The notes under the pieces were generated by a model, which saw only the letters and a list, made by a program, of their open reading frames with translations, was not told the origin of the DNA and made no database searches. DNA of 64,000 nt, from contig OY747712.1 in NCBI GenBank assembly GCA_963556495.2, positions 13,132,735 through 13,196,734 of the forward strand, read 5' to 3'. The stretch is from Valencia hispanica. Its lineage: Eukaryota; Chordata; Actinopteri; Cyprinodontiformes; Valenciidae. The translations under genes and the position numbers were made by a program. Positions 13,643 through 24,611 of this stretch are shown here, in pieces; the first letter of the stretch is position 1; each line of letters opens with the position of its first letter.

Positions 13643-13700
13643 TTCATCCATTTTCCATACCTGCAGAATCCTGCTCAGAATAGAGGCTGGGGTAGGTGTT
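13643..13700 (-). mobile_element. tRNA-derived SINE, 3'-end fragment
   Basis: CATCCATTTTCCATACCTGC followed by AATCCTGCTCAGAATAGAGGCTGGGG matches the 3' terminal part of the same SINE family seen at 36410-36733, in minus orientation. Only the tail remains. Confidence 0.5.
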
Positions 13701-13780
13701 GAAACATATTTTAGAGTTTCTCAGGTAGATTTAAGAATTTTTTTTAATTGCCTTTTTTACAGTCCACCAATGCTTATTTA

Positions 13781-14506
13781 GGGTGCTTTCACACCTGCAG
13801 CATTTGGTTTGATTATAACGAACTCAAGTACGGTTCGTTTGACCAGTGAGATTTGGTCCGGACTAACGAACCGGACCGAGACCCACATTTTGAGGTGGTC
13901 TCGGTTCACTTCCAAACTGACTCTGGAGCGGTTCACTTCAGGTGTGACTACCAACCAGCCTCGGTTCGGTTCAACTTCCTGATAAAAGCTCTTTCTGTTC
14001 TATGTAGGCATCCGTAGTGCGCTGCGCTTTGCACTGTAGGAGGCACCATTTCTGTGTTGTAACTTGTTAGCATGAGTGGAAAAAATTAATCGTGGTCAAA
14101 CGTGGAGTCGGTAGGAAGTCCAGTGCTTCATCGAGATTTGATCGATGATCGATGTAAATATAGTATATTACTACCACCTCAACAAGAAGACAAGGGCAAT
14201 CCATCTGTGTATGCAGAGCTAAGTCTGTTTACTTCCGGGAGTTTCACCGCGTCTGCTGCTGGACCAATACGGAATGACTGACATCATGCATCCATTTCCT
14301 GTTTGTCTTTTTCTTGGACTTTCTTTTGGAAATTCTTGCTACAGCGCCACCACACACAAGGGGGACATACCACATGTAAAAGGTTTAGTTCGTTTGTCAA
14401 CAGTGCAATGTGAATACGTACCGCACCAGCTCAAAGTTGCAAAAATTTTGCAAAATTGGTCCCCAATTGTACAGAATCCAGTGGATTAACAGGTGTGAAA
14501 GCACCC
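13781..14506. mobile_element. 726-bp MITE with 17-bp perfect inverted ends
   Basis: The left end GGGTGCTTTCACACCTG (13781-13797) is the exact reverse complement of CAGGTGTGAAAGCACCC (14490-14506). The interior has further subterminal symmetry (GGTTCGTTTGACC, GGTCCGGACTAACGAACCGG) and no transposase. Flanking bases are TTA on the left and AAA on the right, so a 3-bp target site of the Harbinger type is possible but not proven. A shorter relative is at 59486-59724. Superfamily not assigned. Confidence 0.75.
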
Positions 14507-15439
14507 AAAGGGTTAATTTATTGTTGTCCCAGATTGGACCCAAAAAGCACTGTAATTATATCTCTTTCTAGCTGTTCTGCCAGGTTGGCCAAAAGTCATC
14601 TCTTGGACTCTGGATGAACTCAATCTGTACAGTAATATTTTTCTCTGGTTCATTCTGAACATAAATTATGTAGTCAACTTCTACTTAAAACACACACACA
14701 CACACAGACAAAAGCAACATCAGTGAAATACGGATGAATACTTGCTTGGAATTATCCAGTACTACTTGTGCAGTGACAGCAATGCTTAAATCAATGCGGT
14801 CATTGTGCTGTGATTGGTTTTGCAGAATGAAAGTCCCCATAACACCAGAATTTACCCACATTTCCACATTTAGCTCATGTGGTTCAAAAGCATGTTGTTT
14901 AAGGTTTTTATTTTCACTTTCAGACAAAAAATGTCTGCAATTTACTGTCCTGTGTGCTTTGCTGAAACATAAATAGTGAGGCTGTGGACATGTGACATGT
15001 GACAAAAAAACTATTAGTGACAGGTGGCCTGTTTCCATGACACTAGGGCACATGCTCATTACCAGCCCATGTGCAGGATGCATACATTATGTCTGGTACA
15101 CCTGCTGACAACAAAGTAAGGTAGGTCACACTGGATCTCAATTTGGACTTTGGGTTTGGCTGAACTGAGATATGACAAACAGAGGCCTTGTGTAGATGTA
15201 ATAGATGTTGCCTGCATACCTCTGTGCATCAGAGTGCAGATCACTCCACTACAAATACACCCTGGTCTATTTTGTATATCCACATTGCTTTGAAAGTTGC
15301 TCATACAGTATGTGTAGCCAGTACTGCACCTGATTAATTTCTCTACAAGTTGCACAATTATGTATCCCGCTCTATGGAGTGCTTATGGTATAATCAAACT
15401 TCATTTGTATGATATCTGACTGAGTGCTTTACATAATGT
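14507..15439. other. Intronic non-coding DNA with (AC)n
   Basis: Contains an (AC)n microsatellite at 14690-14706. An open stretch of about 130 codons on the minus strand here has no recognisable similarity and runs into the microsatellite. Confidence 0.4.
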
Positions 15440-15684
15440 TGTCAGGATGTGCCGCTTGTTAAAGTAAGGATCCAGGCGCAGACGTGGATGAAAGGTGAAA
15501 ACCAAGATTTAATGGTGCGACAACACAGAGAACGGTTTTGTCCATAGACAATGATCCGGCCATGAGTGAAGGATCAGACGGAACTTAAATAGGGCAGACA
15601 GGTGAGGAGAAACAGGTGAGGCATATCAGGAACAGGTGCAGTGAATAATCATAATCAGGGGCAGAGCTTCTACAGGCTCTGACA
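15440..15684. repeat. Dispersed repeat with TGTCAG...CTGACA ends
   Basis: A 245-bp stretch begins TGTCAGGATGTGCCGCTTG and ends CTACAGGCTCTGACA, with phrases such as AAAACCAAGATTTAATGG and ACAGGTGAGG that recur in many fish genomes in my experience. The 6-bp ends are inverted. The class is not assigned; it could be an LTR fragment or a non-autonomous DNA element. Confidence 0.4.
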
Positions 15685-18600
15685 AATGTAGGTGAAAGCA
15701 GGAGAATATGGGGTCTACAAGTGGCAAAGATAAGCAGAAATCATTCAAATATAAGGATCAAAATGGACTAAATAGAACCCGATTTAAGTTCTGAAGATGA
15801 TTTTCATCCTCATCACCGCTTCTTTTCAGCCTCTTGTTAGCATCCATCATGGCTTGTGAGTCTGTCATATTCTGGATTGAGCATGTAAGGCTGAATTGCT
15901 TGCAGCAGGAATGCTTCCTCTGTTGAAGCTATATTGTTCAGGTAAAACATCCATCTTGACCGAATGAAAACTCTTCCAAATCAGCGTCAAAATTTGTTAC
16001 AGATTGCTTATCCAGCATTATTCTTACTATCTTACATCTAGTTACCTTGAACCTCTTAGTTTTAGGTTAGGTCGGAAATCAGGTGACCCAGATGTCACGA
16101 CATAGACCGTTTTTACTCGTTTTTTTTTTTTACCACATAAAAAAAAAAAAACTTTGTATAGGGAATTGATAATTTTTGTGTTTTGTTATTTTTTAGAATA
16201 GGCCTAACTGTAGAAAGATTGAAAAGAAAATGTACCTCTACCTATTTACGTCATGGGATGAACCAGTGTTTTGTCTATACAAAGCAAACAACTCAGCAAA
16301 GAATAAACTTTAAATAGCATCTTTAGACACTTTCGTACTAGCCGTTAACATATAGCCAAATACAGTTCCTTTGGTTTAATTTACAAAAAAACTCCACCAA
16401 AGATAAAGGAGTCAACCACAAAAAATATTTCGACTCTAGAAAGGTTTGCAGAAACTCAGCATCTTTAAAGATACACTCTTAATGAAGACTGAACATTCGG
16501 AGAACATTATCTCTGTGTTGTTAGACAGTTACTTAGTTTATAAACTCCCATTTATGCACATAATGTAAGACTTTATTTTGGTTACCAGAGAAGCTTTGTA
16601 ATATGTGCACAGGGTAGGCTGTTACTTGCTGGCACGCAACATAAGCGAGAAAAGGCTACAATAACTCGTAGCATCATGTCGTCCCGCCTAATGTGTCACA
16701 TTGAGGATTTGCACCGCCGCTGAATTCCCTGAAACGTAGCAGAAATTGCGTGTGGCCGCCTTTGATTCACGTCTGGGGCCGTTGACTAGTCTAGCTTTGT
16801 CTTTTGAAATGAGAAACAAGCTTTCACAATCGTTTTGAAAAATCTGCCTACTTGTTTCAAAGGAGACGGGGTGGAGGAGAAACTTGCTTTGAAGTTATAG
16901 TGTGACTGAGAGGATGACACTATCTGTGGGCGGTAATTGTCTGAAACGACTATAAGAGGAGGCAGGCTGCTTTTGACAGTGATTCACTTTTCAGACATTG
17001 GAGTGCCGCCAGTTGACCTCAATTAAAAGCATAAATGGGTACAATGTTACACATCCATACACACACAGACACACGTTTCTTTTTCTACTGTAGAAATATT
17101 GTTTAATCCTCTGGGATGTAGAATTTTTAACTAATTAGACTGTCGCTTATTTTTGCACTTAAAGTTTATGTCTTCTGGCAGTGGTCTACTTCCGGAGTAA
17201 GAGTAATTATGATTTATGATCAGATATGAATGTTGCAGCATAATGTAAATGCATTAAAACTCATAGATTTATTGAAACGATAGGAATTAAAATGAATTAA
17301 AAAAGTTTGGGACTGCAGATTGTTTTATCGATCCCGTCGGGACCATGGTGGCTCAAACATCAGACTGAACGAGCTAAATCTGAGCTATAATTGCTGGTGA
17401 TACATGAAAAACTTGACAACCAAAGCATAAAATGCGTTTGAAAAAATCCCAAAAAAGAGGACGATTTTTTTCAGTTCAATCTTGCGCTGTTCGTGGTTAT
17501 TAATAAATTTGTGAAATGAATACATGTTTGTTTATGAAACTAAATTGATTTTAGCAAAATGATTGTGATGGTTTGATACTGCATTTTGTTAGGAATCTGC
17601 TTCCCAGATGTACTCATTCACTGTACTTCTGGGTTGATTCTAGAGCCTAGAAATGGTTGGAGATTTAATATGTGGATAAATATTTAAGTAATTTGTGGTT
17701 TAAAAGTTTGTATTTTCAAATACTGGTATATTTGGATGTGTTTAAGAGTAATGCTATGGATAGTAAAATAATAAGTGAATAATTAAATATATGAAATACT
17801 GACAAGCTAATTTAAGATTCTGTTATGTTTGCTTGTTTGAAGGTTTTTCACTTATCTACCTACCTGACCTGACATGCTGAAAATAAAAATACAAGCAAAA
17901 AAGTAAAGCATTGTGTGGTGACTGCGTGGAATTCCAGTTTTTAAATCTCCGGGTGGATGTTTGATCCTCTCAAGTGGGGACGCACAAAGTAGTGCAGAAC
18001 TTGATACTCCCGCCAAGAAAAACATTTTCTTAGCCATGTACTTAAATTACTTAAACTCATTGTGCATCAGCTTTTTTTTTCTTTGTAGTTAGGTGTTTTT
18101 ATGAGTTATAGAAGCTCAAATCTGCTGATCACCTTAGGTACCAGTTTGGGATGATGGGATGCCAAAAATATCTCAATAAACCAGATCTATAATACCTTGC
18201 ATCTAACAATAAACATACTTCAAATAATGTAAATTAGATGTATTACAAATTACATTATTGTTTATTTGTATTTGTTTCATTTGTATGGTTGGGGAGCAGA
18301 AACAATCATAATGATAAGTTTTAGAGGCCTGGCTGCAGAGAAAATACTGCAGAAAAGCCCTAAAGACTATCAACCTGCTTTATGTTCTCAGCCGTGGATT
18401 TTCTTTGCTTTTGGATGAATAATAAATCTATCCATATATCTAGATGCAAGAGCTACAGCATCCAAAGTGAGATGGATGTCATATTTTCTATTCAGACCAG
18501 ATTTCCTTAAAAAATGAAGCACATCACAGAAAAACTGTATACTTTATCAGTACCGGGCAGTCCTGCCTGGGGCACAAAGGATGTAAGGTTGCTTGTAAAA

Positions 18601-19689
18601 CAAACACGTCAGACACATATACCTTAGACTTTAAAAGGACACAGATTAAGATCTGTCTTCTCCTCAAAGTCTTTGCTTCAGACTCACCGGGGTGATGCAG
18701 AATTAATGAGAGAAAACTGCTGGGGATGTGGTGGGCATGAAAGCATCAGACATCTTGTGCTCTGAGAGAATTATTAAAGTGCCGGTTGCCAGGCGGAGAC
18801 AAGAAGATAGTTGGATGCCAGGCTCGTCGCTGCTCTGTGCGCGTCAGCAGGGAGGCCGAGAGCAGGAAAATATGTTCTGTTTTGGCTCCCGTCATTTAGC
18901 ACCATCTGCTCGGTCATTTGGGTGTTTGTGTTTGCTTTTTTTCCCCTCCTGTAAACTTGACAGGGGGACAAATGCAGCGGGTGTGAAGCGAGATAGGATG
19001 ATGGATGCTCTCTGCATGCAGAGAGTCAGTAAACACAGCAGCCTAGATCAAGCAGGACGCAGCAGGGGAGTACAAGTCAGATAAAATACAACACCGTACC
19101 GCTCATCATTAAAATGTTTTGCTTTTTTAGGAGTCTTCATCTGCTTTGTTTATTGATTTTTCCTTAATACCATGATTTAAGGCCTTACTGGCTCCCCTTT
19201 AGGAGATACATAGAAACTCTTTTAATAAATGTATCTTTTAGAGCAGATGGATAATGTCAAACAAAATATTTTTATGAAGAATAAGTCAATTCAGTGGTGA
19301 ACCCCCCCACCCCTGTTTTATTTACTAAATCACACTCAGTGATAGACCTTAAGAATTATCATTAAATAACAGTAACTGTAGCATTATTTCTTTATGTTGG
19401 TACAAGTTTCTAATAACTTTTATTCATCATCCATGACTTTCAGTGTTCTTAAGCTATAAATATCAGACAAAGAAAATGCTACCTTCTTTTAGCCACTCTT
19501 CAAAATGGCAAAGACCAGACATCATGCATTGAGGCAAGATATTTCCATACAATGTATGAAGTAATGTAATGTGTTTTTCTTAGCGTCTGTAATTAAATCA
19601 AAGTAAACCTTTCATGTTTAGTTGAGATTAACAAAATTATTTATATTTTATAAATTCTAGATAATTAGAAAGATAATTTTAAAAATGTT
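15685..19689. other. Intronic non-coding DNA, nothing recognised
   Basis: No exon, transposon end or RNA gene was recognised. The one unusual point is a T12/A13 inverted homopolymer pair at 16120-16151, listed separately. An open stretch of about 118 codons near 18728-19084 has no recognisable similarity. Confidence 0.4.
16120..16151. repeat. Poly(T)-poly(A) inverted repeat
   Basis: Twelve T (16120-16131), a 7-base spacer ACCACAT, then thirteen A (16139-16151). The arms are complementary and could extrude a 12-bp hairpin, or fold as a stem in the pre-mRNA. Confidence 0.85.
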
Positions 19690-19865
19690 TTTAATAACAT
19701 CCTTGGTATTTGGCATAACTACATTTTAAACTGTATGACTGGGTCAAAATATTTGGGTATCCTTCTAAAAGTGTCTCACAATAGTTTGATGGAATTTGGC
19801 CCATTCCTCTTGATGGAACTGATGGAGCAAAGTCAGGTTACAAGAACAGTAGCTACTCCTCTAAA
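19690..19865 (-). mobile_element. Tc1-like transposon relic (small fragment)
   Basis: GGTCAAAATATTTGGGTATCC followed by AGTGTCTCACAATAGTTTGATGGAATTTGGCCCATTCCTCTTGATGGAACTG resembles the N-terminal half of a fish Tc1-family transposase on the minus strand (on that strand, words of the type EWAKFHQTIV). It has been cut off at both sides. Confidence 0.55.
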
Positions 19866-20060
19866 CTTACCCATATGTACAGTCAATAACTAAAAAGATA
19901 AAACAAAATAACTATTAAACATACTTTTATTAAGCCCAAATTTCTTCATTAACTGTAACATAACTATAAAATTATTTTTATTGGTCTAATGTAATATTCT
20001 AATCTTTAATTTTTATTAGTTGTAAGCAGAAAATCATCATAACTAATAAAATAAAGGCTT

Positions 20061-20745
20061 GTATTCAGTTTATTTGTATAGCACCAATTCACAACACATC
20101 TCAAGGCACTTTACAAGAAACGTAATTTCAATTCAATCATACATATATTCCAATTAATCCTTCGGTTCATTATTCCAATCAGTTTAAATGTTTTCTATCT
20201 AAGGAAATGTAGCAGATTTCATTGAGTCATTGACTTGCAGCATTCACCCCTACTGGACGAACATGTAGCCAGACAGTAGACAGTCACCTGAGTTGTGTTG
20301 TTGACTTCACAGCAATCTCTCGTACTGAGCAAGCATTTAGTGACAGTAGAGAGGAAAAACTCCCCTTTAACAGGAAGAAACCTCCAGCAGAACCTGGTTC
20401 AGTACGAGCGGCCATCTGCCACATCCGACTGGGGGTTTGAGAATCCAAAGCAGAGACAAAAAAGAAACAGAAAAACAGATGTAAGAGTACTTTCTATGTT
20501 AAAGTAAGTAAAAAGTTGATAACAGGAAGCGGAGAATGTTCAGTTACTGGGAGCATCATCCCAGCCGATGCCCCCCTCCAACAAGGCTTCACAGCTGAGC
20601 AGGATGCCAGACCAGGTGTAGCTTCTGTGGAGAGAAAAATACTGAGAGAAATCAACAGTTGAAATAACAGCCAATAATGCAATTTGAGAGTAGTAGAAGA
20701 AGAAACTAGCAGAGTGAAGAAAAGAGAACACATCAGTCTGTGTCT
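20061..20745. repeat. Dispersed fish repeat (unclassified)
   Basis: The stretch begins TTCAGTTTATTTGTATAGC then ACCAATTCACAACACATCTCAAGGCACTTTACAAG, and later has AGAGGAAAAACTCCCCTTTAACAGGAAGAAACCTCCAGCAGAACC. I recognise these phrases as a high-copy teleost repeat, but cannot name its class. The segment contains no intact gene. Confidence 0.55.
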
Positions 20746-21415
20746 AATTAATCTATATGTTGTGTTTCACTCAGTGAAATAAAATAACATTTTAATAATT
20801 TTCTAGTTTATAGTGATGGACCTGTATGCTCTGATTTGCAGCTTACAGCAAACTTAATATTCATACACAAAACCACACAAAGCCAACAAAGTGAAATGAT
20901 CTTCAGCTATATTTACACCTGGAGGGATGAAGCGCGCTTTCGTTGTGTTTTGCAGAGGTGTGTTTGTACATTAAAGGTGGAAAATAGTCTACTCTGTCTT
21001 GTATCGCAACTGTAGCTCTTTCTTTCCATCCTGCTCCAACAGTGGTTTTGCTTTGATGTCTGGCTTTTTCTGCCAGTAAGTTTGTATTAGCCACAGCTGC
21101 AAACTCCCAGAATCAGCGAAATACTAAATATGGACTGCAGAAGATTTTGATGCCCGAATGCAATGTAGTTTCTCTGCTGATCAAGAGCAAATAACAACTG
21201 TTTATGTCTCTGGAGCGGGGATGCACATTAGGCTCAATGGTGAGAATAACAGTGACTTTCAGAGAAAACAGGGTATAAAGTAAAGTAAAGATGTAGGAAG
21301 CCATGTGAGTGACATGAGTAAACCTGAATGATTATGTAATAATGAAGTCACATGCTTGCATGCATAGGTAAAAAATATATACACCATCTTTAACTTCTAG
21401 AGTTGTAAGTATAAA

Positions 21416-22442
21416 CTACCGTTCAAAAGTTTGGGGTCACCCAAACAATTTTGTGTTTTCCATGAAAAGTCACACTTATTCACCACCATACGTTGTGAAA
21501 TGAATAGAAAATAGAGTCAAGACATTGACATGGTTAGAAATAATGATTTGTATTTGAAATAAGATTTTTTTTACATTAAACTTTGCTTTCGTCAAAGAAT
21601 CCTCCATTTGCAGCAATTACAGCATTGCAGACCTTTGGCATTCTAGCTGTTAATTTGTTGAGGTAATCTGGAGAAATTGCACCCCACGCTTCTAGAAGTA
21701 GCTCCCACATTTTGGATTGGTTGGATGGGCACTTCTTGCGTACCATACGGTCAAGCTGCTCCCACAACAGCTCAATGGGGTTCAAATCTGGTGACTGCGC
21801 TGGCCACTCCATTACCGATAGAATACCAGTTGCCTGCTTCTTCTCTAAATAGTTCTTGCACAATTTGGAGGTGTGTTTTGGGTCATTGTCCTGTTGTAGG
21901 ATGAAATTGGCTCCAATCAAGCGCTGTCCACTGGGTATGGCATGGCGTTGCAAAATGGAGTGATAGCCTTCCTTATTCAGAATCCCTTTTACCCTGTACA
22001 AATCTCCCACCTTACCAGCACCAAAGCAACCCCAGACCATCACATTACCTCCACCATGCTTAACAGATGGCGTCAGGCATTCTTCCAGCATCTTTTCAGT
22101 TGTTCTGCGTCTCACAAACGTTCTTCTTTGTGATCCAAACACCTCAAACTTGGATTCATCCGTCCACAACACTTTTTTTCCAGTCTTCCTCTGTCCAATG
22201 TCTGTGTTCTTTTGCCCATCTTAATCTTTTTCTTTTATTGGCCAGTCTCAGATATGGCTTTTTCTTTGCCACTCTGCCCTGAAGCCCAGAATCCCGCAGC
22301 CGCCTCTTCACTGTAGATGTTGACACTGGTGTTTTGCGGGTACTATTTAATGAAGATGCCAGTTGGGGACCTGTGAGGCGTCTGTTTCTCAAACTAGAGA
22401 CTCTAATGTACTTATCTTCTTGCTCAGTTGTGCAACGCGAAA
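21416..22442 (-). mobile_element. Tc1-like transposon, 5' half missing
   Basis: The left end CTACCGTTCAAAAGTTTGGG (from about 21416) is the terminal inverted repeat of a very common vertebrate Tc1 family. Transposase sequence follows on the minus strand as far as about 22442, where similarity stops. The N-terminal DNA-binding region, the 5' UTR and the second inverted repeat are absent, so the element is truncated and cannot move by itself. Confidence 0.88.
21576..22442 (-). pseudogene. Tc1 transposase, N-truncated and frameshifted
   Basis: The minus strand encodes two pieces. The first (about 22442-22158) has RVSSLRNRRLTGPQLASSLN and ends ...HRHWTEEDWKKSVVDG, where a run of seven A (one more than the expected six) shifts the frame. 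The second (22172-21576) continues LWTDESKFEVFGSQRRTFVR with FILQQDNDPKHTSK and WPAQSPDLNPIELLWEQLDR, ending NGGFFDESKV and stop. Three catalytic positions are visible: WTDES, LQQDN and NPIE. The DNA-binding N-terminus is absent. This is a different Tc1 family from the one at 7353-8374. Confidence 0.88.
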
Positions 22443-23518
22443 TAAAAAACAAACTTTCCTTGAAGAGTTACTTCTGAGAAACAAAGAGCACATCAGAGGT
22501 TTGGGAAAAAAAATATTCTTTTAATCTTTGAAGCTGTTTCATATAAATATTAGATGAAGGTACGATGCAAACAGAAACACAACTACAACTAACTCTGGCA
22601 GGGTTATCAGCCTTGGTCCTGACTGGGTAGAAAAACAGCTTCATGCTGGTTCTATTGTTTTATTTCTCCATGAGTCTCAGAACTAATCTTCATCAGGAGT
22701 TGACAGTATTAGGGGAAAGAGTCGTCACTAGAGTCTGATCAGCCAATCAAAGGGAGGAAACACTAAATAGCCAATAACAAGCATGCATTCTACTATCCTG
22801 TCTACTAGATTCCTTACAGTCAAGGATAGATAAAAAATGTTGACAGACTATCCTTGCCGATATAAATATCTCTACTCTAAAGCTGTTTGCACAGTCCTGG
22901 TTTTAAACTTGTGATGGTTGTATTAATATAAAATGCAGGCTTACATAGCTTAGTTTAACATCTTAATCACAGTTTAAAACACAATAATCAGGGATTATCT
23001 TGCAGTTAATGAATTTCATATCAAACAAAAAATAAATCCTCCATAAAACCAGTCATGTAGGACATAGACTAACATGTGTTCATAGTCATTTGTAAAAGAC
23101 TTCTTTTGATTAAGTACTTCAAGGTCATAAAAATGTTAAGCTCCTCTCATCGGCGTTCAATAATAAATTGTCGTTGTTCAATCTATGGTCTGTCAGGGAT
23201 ATTTTAAAGGTTGAAGTTAATTGTATGTGAAAGGTAAACCCTGTGTGATCATGCTCACCACACATACAGTATTTCAGGCCTTCTCTATGTGTCCCTGCTG
23301 CATTCAGGGTTTCCTCTTAGATTAAACTGCTTTGCTTACTCCTGTCATCTTTTTATGGTGTGAGTGAAGAGCAAGAAACACTAAGAGGAAACCGGGTAAA
23401 GAGTTACCAGTTCTATTGCAAGCACAAATAGTAAAAGTGCAGATGGATTCTAGCGACTTGCTCAGCGGCCTCATGGGATAGAAGAAGCTCAGGAAAGAAT
23501 CAATGACCATCAGGTAGA
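22443..23518. other. Intronic non-coding DNA, nothing recognised
   Basis: No coding similarity or repeat ends found. Confidence 0.4.
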
Positions 23519-23634
23519 TCAGGGGTCTGCAAATCTAGTCCTCAAGTGCCACCGTCCAGCAACTTTTAGATGTATCCCTGATCGAACACCCCTGAATCAA
23601 AAGGCTGAATTACCTTCTTGGGTAAGCAAGTTTT
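23519..23634. repeat. Dispersed repeat fragment plus left copy of LINE target site
   Basis: TCAGGGGTCTGCAAATCTAG followed by TCCTCAAGTGCCACCGTCCAGCAACTTTTAGATGTATCCC is a phrase common in fish genomes. A similar phrase (CCTTGAGGGCCAGGGTTGGG) occurs at about 44800-44820. The last 14 bases (23621-23634) are the target-site duplication of the Rex3-like insertion. Confidence 0.45.
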
Positions 23635-24597
23635 AAGTCGGGCTTGTTTCCGGTGAGAGTTGGGCTCCGCCAAGGTTGCCCTTTGTCACTGATCCTGTTC
23701 CTAACTTTTATGGACAGGATCTCTAGGCGCAGCCAAGGCATTGAGGGGATCCGTTTTGGTGGCCTCAGGATCAGGTCTCTGCTTTTTGCAAATGACGTGG
23801 TCCTGTTGGCTTCATCGGAACGTGAGCTGCAGCTTTCGCTGGAGTGGTTCGCAGCCGAGTGTGAAGCGGCTGGGATGAGAATCAGCACCTCCAAATCCGA
23901 GGCCATGGTCTTGAGCCGGAAAAGGGTGGGGTGCCTTCTCCGGGTCGGGGATGAGGTCCTTCCCCAAGTGGAGGAGTTTAAGTATCTGGGGGTCTTGTTC
24001 ACAAATGAAGAAAAAATGGAGCGGGAGATCTATAGACGGATTGGTAGGGCATCTGCAGTTATGCGGGCGCTGTGCCGGTCTGTCGTGGTGAAGACAGAGC
24101 TGAGCCGAAAGGCGAAGCTCTCGATTTACCGGTCGATCTACGTTCCTACCCTCATCTATGGTCACGAACTCTGGGTGGTGACCGAAAGAACGAGATCACG
24201 GATACATGCGTCTGAAATGAGTTTCCTCCGTAGGGTGTCTGGGCTCTCCCTTAGAGATAGGGTGAGAAGCTCAGTCATCCGGAGGGGGCTCAGAGTAGAG
24301 CCGCTGCTTCTCCACATCGAGAGGAGTCAGTTGAGGTGGCTCGGGCATCTGGTCAGGATGCCTCCTGGACGCCTCCCTGGTGAGGTGTTTCAGGCACGTC
24401 CCACCGGGAGGAGGCCCAGGGGAAGGCCCAGGACACGCTGGAGGGACTATGTTTCTCGGCTGGCCTGGGAACGCCTTGGGATTCCTCCCGAGGAGCTGGA
24501 ACAAGTGGCTGGGGAGAGGGAAGTCTGGGTGTCCTTGCTTAAGCTGCTGCCCCCGCGACCCGACCCCGGATAAGAGGAAGAAGATGGATGGATGGAT
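23635..24597 (+). mobile_element. Rex3-like (RTE clade) LINE, 5'-truncated
   Basis: This non-LTR retrotransposon copy of about 963 bp is flanked by a perfect 14-bp direct repeat, GGTAAGCAAGTTTT (23621-23634 and 24598-24611). The 3' end is a tandem GATG run directly after a very short 3' UTR, as known for Rex3. The 5' end lies inside the reverse transcriptase, the usual result of incomplete target-primed reverse transcription. The stretch CGCCAAGGTTGCCCTTTGTC fits the conserved RQGCPLS site used to recognise Rex3. The tail/TSD boundary is ambiguous by a few bases because both contain GG. Confidence 0.9.
23644..24573 (+). pseudogene. Rex3-like reverse transcriptase, C-terminal half
   Basis: The frame is open from the truncated 5' end to TAA at 24571-24573, about 310 codons. 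In order: VGLRQGCPLS (RT motif B region), LLFANDVVLLAS (catalytic YxDD box), ECEAAGMRISTSKSEAMVLS, EEFKYLGVLF, then the RTE thumb and C-terminal part with RSQLRWLGHLVRMPPGRLPG and LAWERLGIPPEEL, ending LLPPRPDPG. The catalytic box reads F-A-N-D where F-A-D-D is expected, so one of the two metal-binding Asp is lost. With the missing N-terminal endonuclease and fingers this copy is dead, although no stop or frameshift has yet accumulated, which suggests a young insertion. Confidence 0.9.
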
Positions 24598-24611
24598 GGT
24601 AAGCAAGTTTT

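Noticed and set aside
14685..15083. 132-codon open frame on the minus strand
   Set aside because: No similarity recognised, it runs into an (AC)n microsatellite, and AT-rich intron DNA gives such lengths by chance.
18728..19084. 118-codon open frame on the plus strand
   Set aside because: No domain, no splice context and no similarity recognised.
23610..24165. Open frames antisense to the Rex3-like RT
   Set aside because: Shadow frames of a GC-rich coding region on the opposite strand.
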